From Amylostereum areolatum (taxonomy: Eukaryota; Basidiomycota; Agaricomycetes; Russulales; Stereaceae), in contig SAXG01000120.1 of assembly GCA_012932865.1 (NCBI GenBank), positions 19,338 to 83,337 of the forward strand: a DNA stretch of 64,000 nucleotides. Direction: 5' to 3'. Within the stretch, counting starts at the first letter, position 1. Every line of letters begins with the position of its first letter. Position numbers and translations under genes: made by a program. Below the pieces are notes generated by a model. It worked only from the letters and a program-made list of their open reading frames with translations. It made no database searches and was not told the origin of the DNA. Positions 1 to 10,436 of this stretch are shown here, in pieces.

Positions 1-968
1 GACGGCGCGGAGGTAGGTGAGGAGATTTCGGAGAGGCCAGCCCGGCGTGGACGCTTGAGGGGAGGGGTCGATGAACGCGATGGTTTGCTGGTTCGAACCG
101 CGTCAGCATGCGGACCAAACCAACAACGCCGATAACAGGACGCACCGACTCTGCGGGCACGTTGGCGAAAAAGGAGGTGTACTCCTCGACAGGTGCGATT
201 TCTGCGCCGTCGCCCGATGGCGCCGGGCGAACGAGGAAGAAGGGCCGCGAAGATGTGGCCAGTTGTTCGTGGATTGAGGTGAGCTGGAGGGCAAGGAATC
301 AGCGACAGGGAAGGTCGGACTATTGCAGCCAATGGCGCGCACCTGAGGGCCGGAAAACGCCCCCGCGGCACCTTTCCACTCGTCCGCGATCTCCCACAAG
401 GGTTGCGCCTGGAAGGCGGGGAACGCGAACCAGTAGTAGTACTTGTATTTCTTGAGATCGGCGAAGGTGATGAGGAGGAACCGGGTGAGAGCGGACGTGT
501 CGTGGTCCTTCGTCATGCGGTCCCATATCTATAGACAGGTGAATTTGACGCAAAAGAACGGTGTGTAGGGAGCCACGAGCCTCGTCGCTGGTTTGGTTGA
601 ACAACGCACGCTTGTCCGCGTTCTTGAAGTCCTCGATGGTGTTGTAGTTCTTCACGACGCCCGTCGCGGGCACGGTGAACGGCGGCAAGCTGATAGAACG
701 GATTCAGATCTGCGACGGAACCGAGCGAGAGAGGGGTTGCATACCTGTGTTTCCCGTCGAACCCTTCGCCTCCTACCGATATGTTGCATCCAAGCGGGAC
801 CTCCTGGCCCGTATTCCTGTCTTTGATCGTTCGCCCGACAGAGTAAGACGCGTTGAGTGGCACATGGTCATCGGAAAGACGAAGGACCTCGAGTTTGACA
901 CGAGTGAGCTCGTGCCAGAACGTGGGCTGCACCAGGGAGGAGAACTGGGCGAACTGGACGACGGGCAT
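1..968 (-). CDS. ATG7: Atg7, E1-like autophagy activating enzyme (5' part, runs off the left edge)
   Basis: Atg7 is the cytosolic E1-like enzyme that activates Atg8 and Atg12 for autophagosome formation. The N-terminal sequence (FSSLVQPTFWHELTRVKLEV, later LITFADLKKYKYYYWF, PFFLVRPAPSG and PGWPLRNLL) matches the family's substrate-recruiting N-terminal domain. Exons read by hand: 968-745, 689-581, 528-343, 283-146 and 87 to beyond base 1; phases agree at every junction, giving about 248 residues. The adenylation domain with its catalytic Cys lies outside the window. Intron 580-529 appears to use a GC-AG pair, because the codons that align to the family (DE then IWDRM) leave GCTCGT as the donor. 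The start at 968 is the first Met and opens the conserved MPVVQFAQF segment. A CACTA-like transposon begins 147 bp upstream. Confidence 0.93.
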
Positions 969-1114
969 GGTGGTAGTTAGGATAAGAAAACGTGGGGCAT
1001 TGTGTTAGGGCATTTGGCGGTCACGGTCCCAGTCGCGTCCAAGGTTGCTTTATCCGATCGCAACGCTGACAAATGTTCCTGCTTCTCTCAAGCACATCGT
1101 CAGGCTTCAAGACG
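969..1114. promoter_or_regulatory. ATG7 upstream region squeezed between start codon and transposon
   Basis: Only 146 bp separate the ATG7 start codon from the terminal repeat of the CACTA-like element, so any ATG7 promoter elements lie here or inside the transposon. I see no clear TATA box. Confidence 0.35.
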
Positions 1115-1129
1115 CACTGCGGCGAACGG
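1115..1129 (+). repeat. CACTA-like terminal inverted repeat, left
   Basis: CACTGCGGCGAACGG, an exact inverted match to 2586-2600. The preceding trinucleotide ACG is repeated right after the other end. Confidence 0.85.
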
Positions 1130-2332
1130 CGAGATTACTCCCGGGGAGAATCCGCTGGGAATGAGCAGATCCCGTGCAGATCCCGCGCGGATTCTGGGCA
1201 GATCACACCCCCCGGAGAATCTGAGGAGAATGGTCGAAATACGGTGCGGATTCCCAGCAGATTCCACACTGATCCTGTGCATATTACTCACAGGTTGTGT
1301 TCTGCTCGTGTGATAACCTAGTAGTTTTTAAATCACATTTAATAGCATCATCCCCCTGCTCCCTTCACATTCCCCTCCCTCCTCTGCTCGTAGGCACCTG
1401 AGAATGATGTACTAAATTTCGCATTTCATATGTAGGCTAACCACAGGCATGAGCAGAGTCTATCCCAGAGTCTATCAAGTAGTTAATATAAAGCGCGTAT
1501 GCCACCCCGCACTGCTCACGCGCGGGAAGGATGAATACCCACTCATGACCCCCGCGCATACATCTAGCCCCGCTTCCCCTCGCGCAAACATCTAGCCCAG
1601 TGCCGTTCGAGGTGAGCATGCCTATGGTAACCGAAAATGTCATTAGCTAATACTGCATCACACGAACCTCGAAGGAAGCGCACCATCGTTTACGAGCGGG
1701 CTCACAGCTCCCAGCGCTGCAGAGTGTAAGGTGAGGAGTTTGTAGGTCTCAATATGCGAGCAAATCAGTAGGATCGAGAAAACAGGTGTTACTTACCTCG
1801 GAGAAGGGCTGTCTGGACATGTAGTACCGTACTGCCTCTGGTACAATTGATGAGGGATAAGTGGAGTGATCAGCTCGAAAAAAGCGATGCGCACCTTATT
1901 GAGCTGATAAACGGCTATCTAGAAGGATTTTATATCAGGGCTTATGCTATCAGAGAGGCAAAGGACGGGCGAGGGACTCCGAGGGAGGGTGTGAAGCAAT
2001 GTACTCTACATCTTGTCCTTGCTGCCGCTCCTGATTTTCAACTGGCGTAATCAGACATACTCAAAGGGGGAAAAGAATAGTTCGACGCACCAAACGACTC
2101 GACAAAGATGCCCGAAACACATTACACTTTGCTTTCTCGGCTCCCTTTCCTTCGACCAATAGCACTGGCAGTCCGCGGTGCGCAGCAGCAGTTAGTACTG
2201 AGTGTAAACGAGTTTTTAGAAGCTTACCATGGGCATGGCGCCCAAGAAGAGCAATAATCGACCTCGTATATTGACGCGATAATAAATCGGGTGGATGATG
2301 ACGAAAAACGAGATGGATGTGGGGAGGTAGAG

Positions 2333-2375
2333 AGTCGCGTCGTCGACTCACGACTTGAGTCGCGACGACGCGACT
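2333..2375. repeat. Hairpin inside the CACTA-like element
   Basis: AGTCGCGTCGTCG and CGACGACGCGACT form 13-bp complementary arms around a short centre in which ACTC and GAGT can also pair. Role unknown. Confidence 0.6.
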
Positions 2376-2585
2376 TTTCTCACGGAAATGATAAGAGGAC
2401 TTACCAGGGAATAAGAGTCCCAGCTGTGAAATTGGGCGGAAACTCGCGAGAATCTGGCGGGAACATTCCGAGAGAATCCGTGTTCTCTCTGCAAATTATC
2501 CCTGGAAGAGAATCCGTGGAGAGTATGGTGAGAATCCGGAGGGAATCTGCTCATTCTATGCAGATTCTCCGCGGGAGTGATCTGA

Positions 2586-2600
2586 CCGTTCGCCGCAGTG
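2586..2600 (-). repeat. CACTA-like terminal inverted repeat, right
   Basis: Reads CACTGCGGCGAACGG on the minus strand and is followed by the ACG target duplication at 2601-2603. Confidence 0.85.
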
Positions 2601-2603
2601 ACG

Positions 2604-3180
2604 ATTCGTAGTAGATGATCATTTCGTAGATGATCATTAGACGTCATGTTACACTTTATCTCATGCCACTCGGTACATAGCTAATCCATATATCTGATGA
2701 TCAATAGTACCGATGTGAGAACGTGCATGAAGGGCATTCAAACTTCTCGCCGAAAAACACGGAGGAAGGCGCTCCTGGGCAGACGCACGCCGAGGCGCCC
2801 CACTGGGACCCACCATTCAAAGTGCAGTGGTACATCGTCTAAGCCACGTCCGCACTGGCACCGTCGAGATGGTTGCTTTCGCGGGGCTTGAAGCTTGAAT
2901 AAGAAGACACATCGACTCGGGTTGACGGCAATGCTTATGCGAAGTTCAACGTCTCTATGATTATAATTAGTGCACCCACACGCACTCACAAAAATGTGTG
3001 AACGCACTGTCCGTGGACTGAATCGAAGAAGGTCGAGCCGATTCCCACCTGACGATATGGCGCTTCGCGAGCTGTCCGCTTCGGTATTCTCGTGGGGATT
3101 CATGGGGTCAACTTTGCCAAAGACCAATGACGACGCTCCGTTTCGCACTCGTCTAGGCTCTGGCGGTCCAGCGGCGCGAC
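2604..3180. other. Intergenic, no gene seen
   Basis: No supportable gene. A short direct duplication of GTAGATGATCATT lies at about 2610-2638, just outside the transposon. Confidence 0.5.
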
Positions 3181-3185
3181 ATGCA

Positions 3186-3191
3186 TATAAA
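3186..3191 (+). promoter_or_regulatory. TATA box of first GST gene
   Basis: TATAAA, about 54 bp upstream of the GST start codon at 3245, in a suitable position for a core promoter. Confidence 0.55.
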
Positions 3192-3244
3192 CCAGGGAAT
3201 ATCAACAGCGGCCGCATGCGACCCTCTCCCCCGCAGATGCCGCC

Positions 3245-4081
3245 ATGCCCGACTCCGCCACCATAACCTTCTACGACATCGCGTCGCTCTTGGAGGACAA
3301 GGCATGGTCGCCCAACACCTGGAAAATCAGGTTCGTAGGCCCTCGAAAAAGCGGCCTTCAGGAAAGCCTAACGAGGCCGACCGGCCATGACATCAGATAC
3401 GCATTGAACATCAAGGGCATTCCCTACCAGACCGTCTGGCTCGACCACCCCGACATCGAGCCCGAGCTCAAAAAACTCGGCATCGGGCCAACGCTGCACG
3501 GGATCCGCAAAGAGCTCCGCTACACCCTCCCCGCCATCGTCGATCCCTCCACAGGCGTCGCGATCGCCGACTCTCGCAAAATCGCCGAGTATCTCGACAC
3601 GCAGTACCCGGACACGCCACGGCTGTTCCCCGACGGCACGCGCGCGCTGCAGACCGCCGTCGTGGACACCCTCCTGGACCAGCTGCTGAACGCGATCTTC
3701 CCCGTGGTCGCCGCGGTCAATGCGGGCTTGCTCTTGCCCCGGGGCCGGCACTTCTACAGGAGCACGCGGGAGGAGTGGGTCGGGATGACGTTGGAGGAGC
3801 TGGCACCGGAGGGCGAGAGGCGTGACGAGCTGATGAAGCGCGTCCTCCACGTCCTGGACCGCCTCGACCACTCCCTGACCAACGGCGGGGGAACGGTGTT
3901 CATGTGCGGGGACGCGGCCGCGCCGTCGTTCGCGGACGTGGGTATCGCGGCGAACCTGGTATGGATAAAGAGGGTCCTCGGCAGGGAGAGCAGGGAATGG
4001 GCCACGGTGGAGCAGACAAATGGGGGGCGATGGGCGAAGTTTGTGCAGGCCTTTTCCAGTTGGGAAGTGGTGCCACGGTAG
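3245..4081 (+). CDS. Glutathione S-transferase, fungal GSTFuA/etherase-related type (copy 1)
   Basis: Predicted cytosolic glutathione transferase. Exons 3245-3330 and 3397-4081 encode 256 residues. The 66-bp intron (GTTCGT...CAG) keeps the frame open, so an unspliced reading falsely adds 22 residues. The N-terminal thioredoxin-fold domain has ITFYDI, then AWSPNTWKIRYALNIKGIPY, where the SPN Ser is the likely glutathione-activating residue. TLPAIVDP and ADSRKIAEYLD give the cis-Pro and glutathione-binding segments. The C-terminal helical domain ends with GGRWAKFVQAF. The pattern is that of the Ure2p-unrelated FuA class expanded in white-rot fungi, linked to binding or cleavage of lignin- and wood-derived compounds; the substrate here is inferred only. 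It is a tandem paralog of the next gene: both second exons are exactly 685 nt. Confidence 0.88.
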   Translation: MPDSATITFYDIASLLEDKAWSPNTWKIRFVGPRKSGLQESLTRPTGHDIRYALNIKGIPYQTVWLDHPDIEPELKKLGIGPTLHGIRKELRYTLPAIVDPSTGVAIADSRKIAEYLDTQYPDTPRLFPDGTRALQTAVVDTLLDQLLNAIFPVVAAVNAGLLLPRGRHFYRSTREEWVGMTLEELAPEGERRDELMKRVLHVLDRLDHSLTNGGGTVFMCGDAAAPSFADVGIAANLVWIKRVLGRESREWATVEQTNGGRWAKFVQAFSSWEVVPR

Positions 4082-4704
4082 GATGGCTGGACGTATCACG
4101 GATTGCACTGGTTTACGGCTCGTGCTGAGCTTGTTCAACGTTGTCCATGCAAGTGCAAGTTCAGCGTGAAGTCAGAACGAGTCATCAACTTGCGCTGGAC
4201 AGCGGGGTTCCGCCGGACTCGTTATCGGCTGATGTTTTCCAGCTCCCGAATTCGAACGGTAGGCCCGACGTCGCGCACGGTCCCTTAGTAGAGGCCATTC
4301 ACTGGCGTTCATCTACAGCCCCAAGCGCGTAAGAAATTATGATTGCTCACTCCGAATGGACCCATAAGTCACCATAAACGCCTAGATATGCCTGGATCTC
4401 GAGCGACTGGTTAACGTTACCTCGTCCGATCCGGAGAAGCGTCTCCAGGGTATCCGCGAGCGCATCGCGATCACGTCGCTCGCCACAGGTGCTGACCAGA
4501 CAGCTTAAACGGCAGCGGCAACCGACCGAGCGACCGACAACCGCGCGCATGATCCAAGCATAGCTGAAGCACGCGCCGGTGTCGTCGCCCTTGTCCCTGT
4601 GCGCGATATCAAATAAATACTCGAGGTGTCCAAGACGGTCCGTCAACGGATAGATAAAAAGAACCCACATTTCACGACCCACACCGCAGCGCCGATCCAC
4701 AGAC
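4082..4704. other. Intergenic between the tandem GST genes
   Basis: No gene seen. A weak TATA-like GATAAAA at 4653-4659 lies about 46 bp upstream of the second GST start. Confidence 0.45.
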
Positions 4705-5558
4705 ATGTCCGAGCCTTCCGAGTCCGTCATAACGCTCTACGACATCCGGTCCATCCACGAGGGCCTCGCGTGGTCGCCCAACGTCTGGAGAGTGAGGTGC
4801 GTGTTGATATCCAGACCACGGTGATGGCGGCGGTGCTGCATTGACGTGCGCTGACGAGGACGAACTTCGTCAGATATGCGTTGAACATCAAAGGGATTCC
4901 CTACAAAACCGTATGGCTCGACTACAATCTCGCGTCCGAGATGAAGAGGATCGGCGTCGAGCGCACCACGCACTTCATCTTCAAGAGGCCGTCGGTCACC
5001 GTGCCGGCGATCGTGGATCCTTCGACGGGCGTCGCGCTGTCCGACTCGCGGAAGATCGTCCAGTACCTCGATCGACAGTACCCGTCCACGCCGAAGCTTT
5101 TCCCGGAGGGAACGCTCGCGCTTCAAGCGGCGTTCGTAGACACGGCCGTGGCGAGGCTGCTGGACGCGATCCACCCGCTCGTGGTGGAGGAAAACACGGA
5201 GCTTCTCCGGCCGATGGTGAGAGAGGTGTTCAAGAAGGCCCGCGAGGAGTGGTTTGGGATGCCGCTGAAGGAAGTGGCGTCGGAAGGAGAGAACCGAGAG
5301 CGACTGGTCGCGGAACTGTTTGGGGTGCTCGACTGCCTCGACGAGTGTCTGAAGGCGAACGGGGAAGAAGCGGTGTTTGTGCTCGGGAAAGGGTGTCGGA
5401 CGCCGTCGTTCGCTGACGTTGCTATCGCAGGGGGGCTTCTCTGGACGAGGCAGATATGGGGAAGAGAAAACGAACGGTGGGTGCAGATAGAAAAAGCGCA
5501 CGGCGGGCGGTGGGCGAGGTTACTTGAGGCGTGCAGTCAATGGGAGGTGGTCGTTTAG
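4705..5558 (+). CDS. Glutathione S-transferase, fungal GSTFuA/etherase-related type (copy 2)
   Basis: Exons 4705-4796 and 4874-5558 (77-bp intron with GTGCGT donor) encode 258 residues. The protein closely follows copy 1: ITLYDI, AWSPNVWRVRYALNIKGIPY with the SPN active-site segment, TVPAIVDPSTGVALSDSRKI, and GGRWARLLEACSQWE at the C-terminus. The intron interrupts the same Arg codon in the same phase as in copy 1 and in the third copy at 10.3 kb, so all three descend from one duplicated gene. The start is the only Met ahead of the conserved ITLYDI strand. Probably soluble and cytosolic (no signal peptide). The class is associated with detoxification of wood extractives and lignin fragments; exact chemistry cannot be read from sequence. 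Confidence 0.88.
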
Positions 5559-5799
5559 AAATGTTCGCCGCATGGACGGAACCGAGTCCACCGAGAACAG
5601 CACACGTATTCTTTGTTTGTCGATAAGATTTGAGGAGTTCGTCCCATGTATTCGTCGTGCGGCTGTCAATGCAGAAGGAACGATAAGCTCGGGGGACCTG
5701 AGTGGGAGAGCGGGCCGACGGCGCCGAGCACCGATAAGACCGTGCTTTAAGGCGGCAGACGGCGGTTGGACGGCGGTTCCTCCCTGAGCAGTGACCACG

Positions 5800-7815
5800 A
5801 TGGCCGCCCCCGAGCTCAACAACGCGGTGCTCACCCAGATCCTCGCCCAGCTTCAGTCCCTTCAGATCTCACAACAAGCCCTTCAAGCAAAGGTAACCCT
5901 CTCCTCTTCCGATCTACCTTCCGTCCTCACCACTTCGCCTTTCAGCTCGACTCCTTCACAAACCCCGTCTCCCCGCCTTTCCGTCCGACCAGCAGCGGCC
6001 TCAGCAGCCCCGCACGCTCCTCTCTCAACTCTCTTCCCGCGGAGCATTCATCCACCGTCGCTCCCCCCGTCACCTCCGTCATCCCACCCGCAGAGTCCGC
6101 CAAGAACGATGATAAGGGCTTGTCCGAGAAGGAGCGCGAGAAGTTGCTCTATCCCTCGCGCGTAATGCTCACCAGTGAGTCCAACCTTCGACCGTCGTGA
6201 ACCCGTTTTTCTGAAGGTATCCGCTCAGCGCATCCCGACCAACACGGCATCAAGCCACACCCCGTACGATGGGGAGCATCCGAGCCGAAAGACCGAGGCC
6301 CCATCATCCCTTCTCGTCTCCCGTCCTCCTTCAAGTACCGCAACGCGATCGGCGCCCACTCGGGCTCTTACTCCATCTACCGCGCCCTCGCCATCGCCAT
6401 GGGCACCCTCGACCCCACCCACAAACCGGATTACACGCGCACCCAGCCACCCATCGAGATCCCCCCGCAGCCCTCTTGGTATGACCCCACCAAGATCGTC
6501 TCCTTCGATCCCTGGGGCCATCTCACCCCCCAAGTCTTCCGACCCGAAATGGACTCCGGCCTCGACGTCCGTCCCAGCATCGCCGTCACCAAAGCCCACA
6601 TGAAGCTGTCCGAGATCGACGAGGCTGCGCGCAGAGGCGAGATCCCCGTTGACGGAAAGATCGTGCTCAAGAGCCAGCCGCTGCTCAACGCCGACGGCAC
6701 CATCAACCCCGCCGATCCAGGCGTCGAAATCAACATCGGAAAGGCCGCCGTCGAGCCCGTCTGGTACCTGCCTGGCGTCGCTGAGCGGTTCGGCATGTAC
6801 GTCCGCCCCTTCGCCAGCCGTCGCCTCTCACTGACCCTCGCCTACAGCTCAGAGGCCCTTCTTCGTCGTGCGCTTTTTGAGGACACCGGAGGCATGTATC
6901 CGGAGCTCATCACCCGTCCGGATATCAAGGTCTTCCTTCCGCCCATCGGCGGCCTCACCGTCTACATCTGTACGTCCACCCGCACCCGCGTGTCTGTCCA
7001 CCTGACGCGTCGCCCTCAGTTGGCCCGGCCTCTTACATATACGACGAGAGCAAGGAGCTGACCCTGCGCGTGCACGATGAATGTGCGTGCCCTTTCGCCT
7101 GTCACTCGGCCCATCGTCTGACCAGCCCGCAGGCAACGGCTCTGACGTCTTCGGCTCGGATATATGCACGTGCAAACCCTACCTGACGTTCGCCATCGAA
7201 GAATGTATCCGTACCGCCCAACGTGGTGGCGTCGGCGTCGTCGTGTACTTCCGGAAGGAGGGCCGTGCCCTCGGCGAGGTGACCAAGTGGGTGTTTTTAC
7301 AGGCTATATCCGCGGTTGGCTGGTCTGACTGCCTCGCAGATACCTCGTGTACAACTTGCGCAAGCGCGACGGAGACTCGGCCGACAAGTACTTCCGGGCG
7401 ACGGAGCTCGTCGCCGGCGTGAAGGACATGCGTTTCCAGGCTCTCATGCCCGACGTGTTGCACTGGCTCGGTATCCGCAAGATCGACAACATGGTGTCGA
7501 TGAGCGACATGTGCGTCTTCCTTCCCCCCATCCACGGAGCCCCTCACCGACGCTTTTCTCTGCGCAGGAAATACAACGCCATCGTCGGCTCTGGCATCCC
7601 CATCCTGAAACGCTACGACATCCCTGGTACTCTTCCTGCTCCCCGCTGCGCACCTGCCCAAGCTAATGATCACGTTAGACCACCTCATCCCCATGGACTC
7701 GCGCGTCGAGATCGACGCGAAGATCGCCGCTGGATACTTCTCCAGTGGCAAGGCCGTCACGGAGGCGGACTTGATCAAGACCGTTGGCCGCGCCTGGGAG
7801 GAGACCGAGCATTAG
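5800..7815 (+). CDS. URC1: URC1-like GTP cyclohydrolase II homolog (uracil catabolism)
   Basis: The conserved core carries the GTP cyclohydrolase II zinc ligands as CNGSDVFGSDICTC and the VYFRKEGRALGEVTKYL segment. The long N-terminal extension and HPVRWGAS start region resemble Urc1 of the fungal URC uracil-degradation pathway rather than riboflavin-type RibA. Nine exons fit in phase: 5800-5892, 5946-6174, 6217(or 6229)-6796, 6848-6969, 7020-7082, 7133-7286, 7340-7510, 7568-7626 and 7679-7815. The third exon's acceptor is ambiguous (AG at 6216 or 6228; both keep frame). The start Met at 5800 opens a helical MAAPELNNAVLTQIL segment. All reading frames are intact, so it should be functional. 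Its position between GST genes suggests no shared pathway. Confidence 0.85.
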
Positions 7816-8160
7816 GGTGTTGGACGTTCTCTTTTCCTCTAACAATTCTGGTCGAGAAAGGGACAGCCGGGCGTGGGATGGAAATGTACAAGACTACGCT
7901 ATCCTGTAGACATACTTACTGTAAATCAATGGTATAAATTTGTGGGGTTGGTCAAAACTCGAAGTCTATCTATCTTCACGTGATGTGTGCGCGACTTTGC
8001 ATTTCCTCTTCCGACCACGACCACCACGACGGTAAACGGGTGCGGTGGTCTCATCCTTATGCTCACCGGAAGAATCCACCACATGCTCACAACTCGGATG
8101 AAATGGGCTTCTAGAATCCGTGCAGCGGTCCACAGCAATGGTGGATCAGCGTCGTTCGTC
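7816..8160. other. Intergenic, no gene seen
   Basis: Likely 3' region of URC1 and upstream region of the hydrolase gene. Nothing else recognised. Confidence 0.4.
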
Positions 8161-9522
8161 ATGCTGACCTCAACCTGGACTCGCTCTCCGCAACCAAGAT
8201 ACTCCTGCGACGTACACGATCGTCACGCGCTCGGAAGCCACCTCGCAGATCTAACGCACGTAGCGGCTCGCACACATTTCATTAGGCGGAGTGCGAAGCT
8301 CTCGCCGCTTTTTGGGTTTTTCGGAATCCAACCTAGTGGCGATGCACCCTCGGGACTGCTCGCCTTGTCAGTGGTCGTGGGGCTGCCCCTTGCTCTGTGG
8401 GCGTATAAGGTATGGCGTGGTTTTAGTCCCCCTCAAAAAAGGCACGCCACTGAACCGTTTCCTCGCAGTGCATAATGATGTATCTGTTCCAGAGGAAAAT
8501 TATTTACATGGGTGAGTTGCGCGGGCCTTCGATAACGCGCCCTTGCGCACACTCAATACACCCGGACAATACGTAGGATATGCTCCGATAGGCTCCAGGA
8601 CGGAACGCCTTCAAGACGTATCAATACCCCATGATGTGTTTTGCGACAGCATCCAGGTCTCCACCGACAAAATGGCCCCCCTTTCCGGCGTCATCCTACG
8701 ACGATGCTCCGACGAGCAGACCCCTCCTCGAACCGTGATAGTGTACTTCCAGGGTAAGCTCCTCTAGCACAACCCGCGGACCCACGTCTCACCAGCTTGC
8801 ATTCCACAGGCAACGCCGGAAACCCGCTCCACCGCATCCCAGTCTTCACAGCCCTCCTCCGCGCCGTCCCCTCACTAACCATCCTGGCCGTCGCCCCGCG
8901 CTCGTACTGGACCTCCCCCGGCCGTCCGACGCAATCCGGGATCACCGCCGACTACACGCGCGTCCTGTCGCACGCCGCCGCGCGCTTCCCGCACGCCACC
9001 ATCGTCGCCTACGGCCACTCGCTCGGCGGCGCGGCCGCCCTCTGCGTGCTCGCGGCGCTCGACGCGGGGCAGGTGCCCCATCTCCGCGGGCTCGTGCTCG
9101 AAAACCCGTTCGCCTCGATTCCGGCCATGGTCCGCGCGCTCTACCCGCAGCGCTGGCTGCCGTACCATCACATGGGCCCGCTCGTGTGGGACCGGTGGGA
9201 CGCGGTGCGGGCGGTGAGCGGCGCGGGCGCCGCGCCCTCCAAGTTGGGGGCGCTGATGCGGGGGATGATGGTGCTGGTGAGCGAGAGGGACGAGGTCGTG
9301 CCTTGTGTGATGGGTCGGGAGGTTGCGAGGGCGGCGGGGGCGGAGCGCTTGGTTGTGGTGAGGGGGGCGTTGCACGAAGATGCGTGGACGCGGAGACAGT
9401 GGGCGGAGGAAATGAAGAGCTACGTCCAGAGCCTCGAACGCGAGCGGGTGGACCAACCATCGGGGCACGCCAAGGTAGAACCAGTCGTTCCATACGAGCG
9501 CGATACATACGTTACAGGCTGA
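8161..9522 (+). CDS. Bem46/ABHD-type alpha/beta serine hydrolase, membrane-anchored
   Basis: Resolved exons are: one ending at 8409, then 8469-8511, 8577-8753 and 8810-9522. A hydrophobic segment (GLLALSVVVGLPLALW) precedes MYLFQRKIIYMGYAPIG, typical of the N-terminal anchor and following strand of Bem46-like hydrolases. The nucleophile elbow is YGHSLGG; VSERDEVVP supplies the acidic residue and GALHEDAW the catalytic His region. VYFQGNAGNP is the oxyanion-hole strand. The family are ER or plasma-membrane serine hydrolases of unclear substrate, linked to polarity in fungi. The first exon's start is uncertain: 8161 is merely the nearest in-frame Met, and a further upstream intron is possible. 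The gene points toward the third GST, ending 36 bp from its stop. Confidence 0.75.
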
Positions 9523-9558
9523 CATTACTTATGCGAAGACACACGACCAAGACCCATC

Positions 9559-10389
9559 CTAAGAGTCGATGGTCTGCCACGGCTCAAAGGCCCGCATGAA
9601 GCGCGCCCATCTCCCGTCATTGGCCTTCGCGATCGCCTTCCAAAGCTCGCTGTCCTCCCCCGTCGTCCTCTCTATGCACGTCAAAACCGCCGCAAGCGCC
9701 GTGTCGACGTTCACGGGCGTGTCCCCTCCGAAGAACACGCCGTCCCCAACCTCAATCCACCGATTCAAATCGTCCAGCGTGCCCAGGAGCTCCCGCACCA
9801 TCTCCTTCCGCTTCCCGTCCTGCTCGTAAAATTCCTCCAGGGACATCCCCACGATCTTCTCCGTACGCGGACGGAACCACCCCTGCACCTGCGGCGTGAA
9901 GCACGCGTGGATGTCGAGGATGCACAGGGGGAACATGGGCCCGTAGGTGAGACGCGCGACGACGAACTCGACGAGCGCCTTCTGCATCGCGGCCGTCCCG
10001 GGAGGGAAGAGCGCGGGCGTGGACGGGTACTGCGCGTCGAGGTAGTGCGCGATGGCATCCGAGTCGGACACCGTCGTGTTCGTCGCGGGGTCGTAGATCG
10101 TGGGCACCGTCCAGAGGGGCTCGTCGTGGCGCGTGCCCGTCGGTGCCGCACCGATTTCGCGCATCTTGCTTTGGACGTCGGGAAAGTCGACCCATTCGGT
10201 CCTGTACGGGATGCCTTTGATGTTCAGCGCGTATCTATTGGCGTAGGGTCACCATCTGTCTTCTTTCGGGGACAATGGGATAGCCGCCGATCGGCCTTAC
10301 CTCGTTTTCCAGGTGAACGGTGACCAGGTTTTCCCTTTCTGGATCGTGGTCGGGATGTCGTAGAGGGTGATGAACGTGTCTTGCGGCAT
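9559..10389 (-). CDS. Glutathione S-transferase, GSTFuA-like (copy 3, opposite strand)
   Basis: Exons 10389-10301 and 10234-9559 (66-bp intron, GTAAGG donor) encode 254 residues. FITLYDI and TWSPFTWKTRYALNIKGIPY mark the thioredoxin-fold domain; here the active-site segment is SPF rather than SPN, which may change the catalytic pocket. TVPTIYDP with SDSDAIAHYLD and GRWARFMRAFEPW complete the fold. Intron position and phase match copies 1 and 2. Probably cytosolic. It converges on the Bem46-like gene, leaving only 36 bp between the stop codons, so the two transcripts likely overlap at their 3' ends. More diverged than copies 1 and 2 from each other. Confidence 0.87.
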
Positions 10390-10430
10390 CAGACGATCGA
10401 GCTGGATTGGCAGTGGGTGGTCGAGGGGTT

Positions 10431-10436
10431 TATATA
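10431..10436 (-). promoter_or_regulatory. TATA box of third GST gene
   Basis: TATATA on the minus strand, about 42 bp upstream of the start codon at 10389. Confidence 0.5.

Larger units (their letters stand above)
1115..2600. mobile_element. Non-autonomous CACTA-like DNA transposon
   Basis: The element begins and ends with a perfect 15-bp inverted repeat, CACTGCGGCGAACGG, at 1115-1129 and (inverted) 2586-2600. It is flanked by the direct repeat ACG at 1112-1114 and 2601-2603. Beyond the perfect repeat the ends stay similar for about 25 bp, and the subterminal 200 bp on each side carry many copies of a short motif of the type GAGAATCYGC/GCAGATTC in both orientations. CACT-starting termini, 3-bp target duplications and subterminal motif arrays are hallmarks of the CACTA/EnSpm superfamily. 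No transposase frame is present in 1.49 kb, so mobility would need an enzyme in trans. The interior (about 1330-2350) is unrelated to the ends and may hold captured host sequence. Confidence 0.8.

Noticed and set aside
1115..2600. Interpreting the 1.5-kb element as a Helitron or an LTR relic
   Set aside because: Perfect terminal inverted repeats with a 3-bp duplication and CACT termini fit a CACTA-type DNA transposon far better.
2291..2647. Overlapping short frames in the right end of the CACTA-like element as coding
   Set aside because: They track the subterminal motif repeats, giving repetitive peptides on both strands.
3245..4081. Reading GST copy 1 as a single 278-residue exon
   Set aside because: The extra 22 residues fall between perfect splice signals at the exact intron position of the other two copies and have no counterpart in them.
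4737..5501. A 254-codon minus-strand frame over the second GST
   Set aside because: Antisense shadow of the GST coding exon, Arg/His-rich without motifs.
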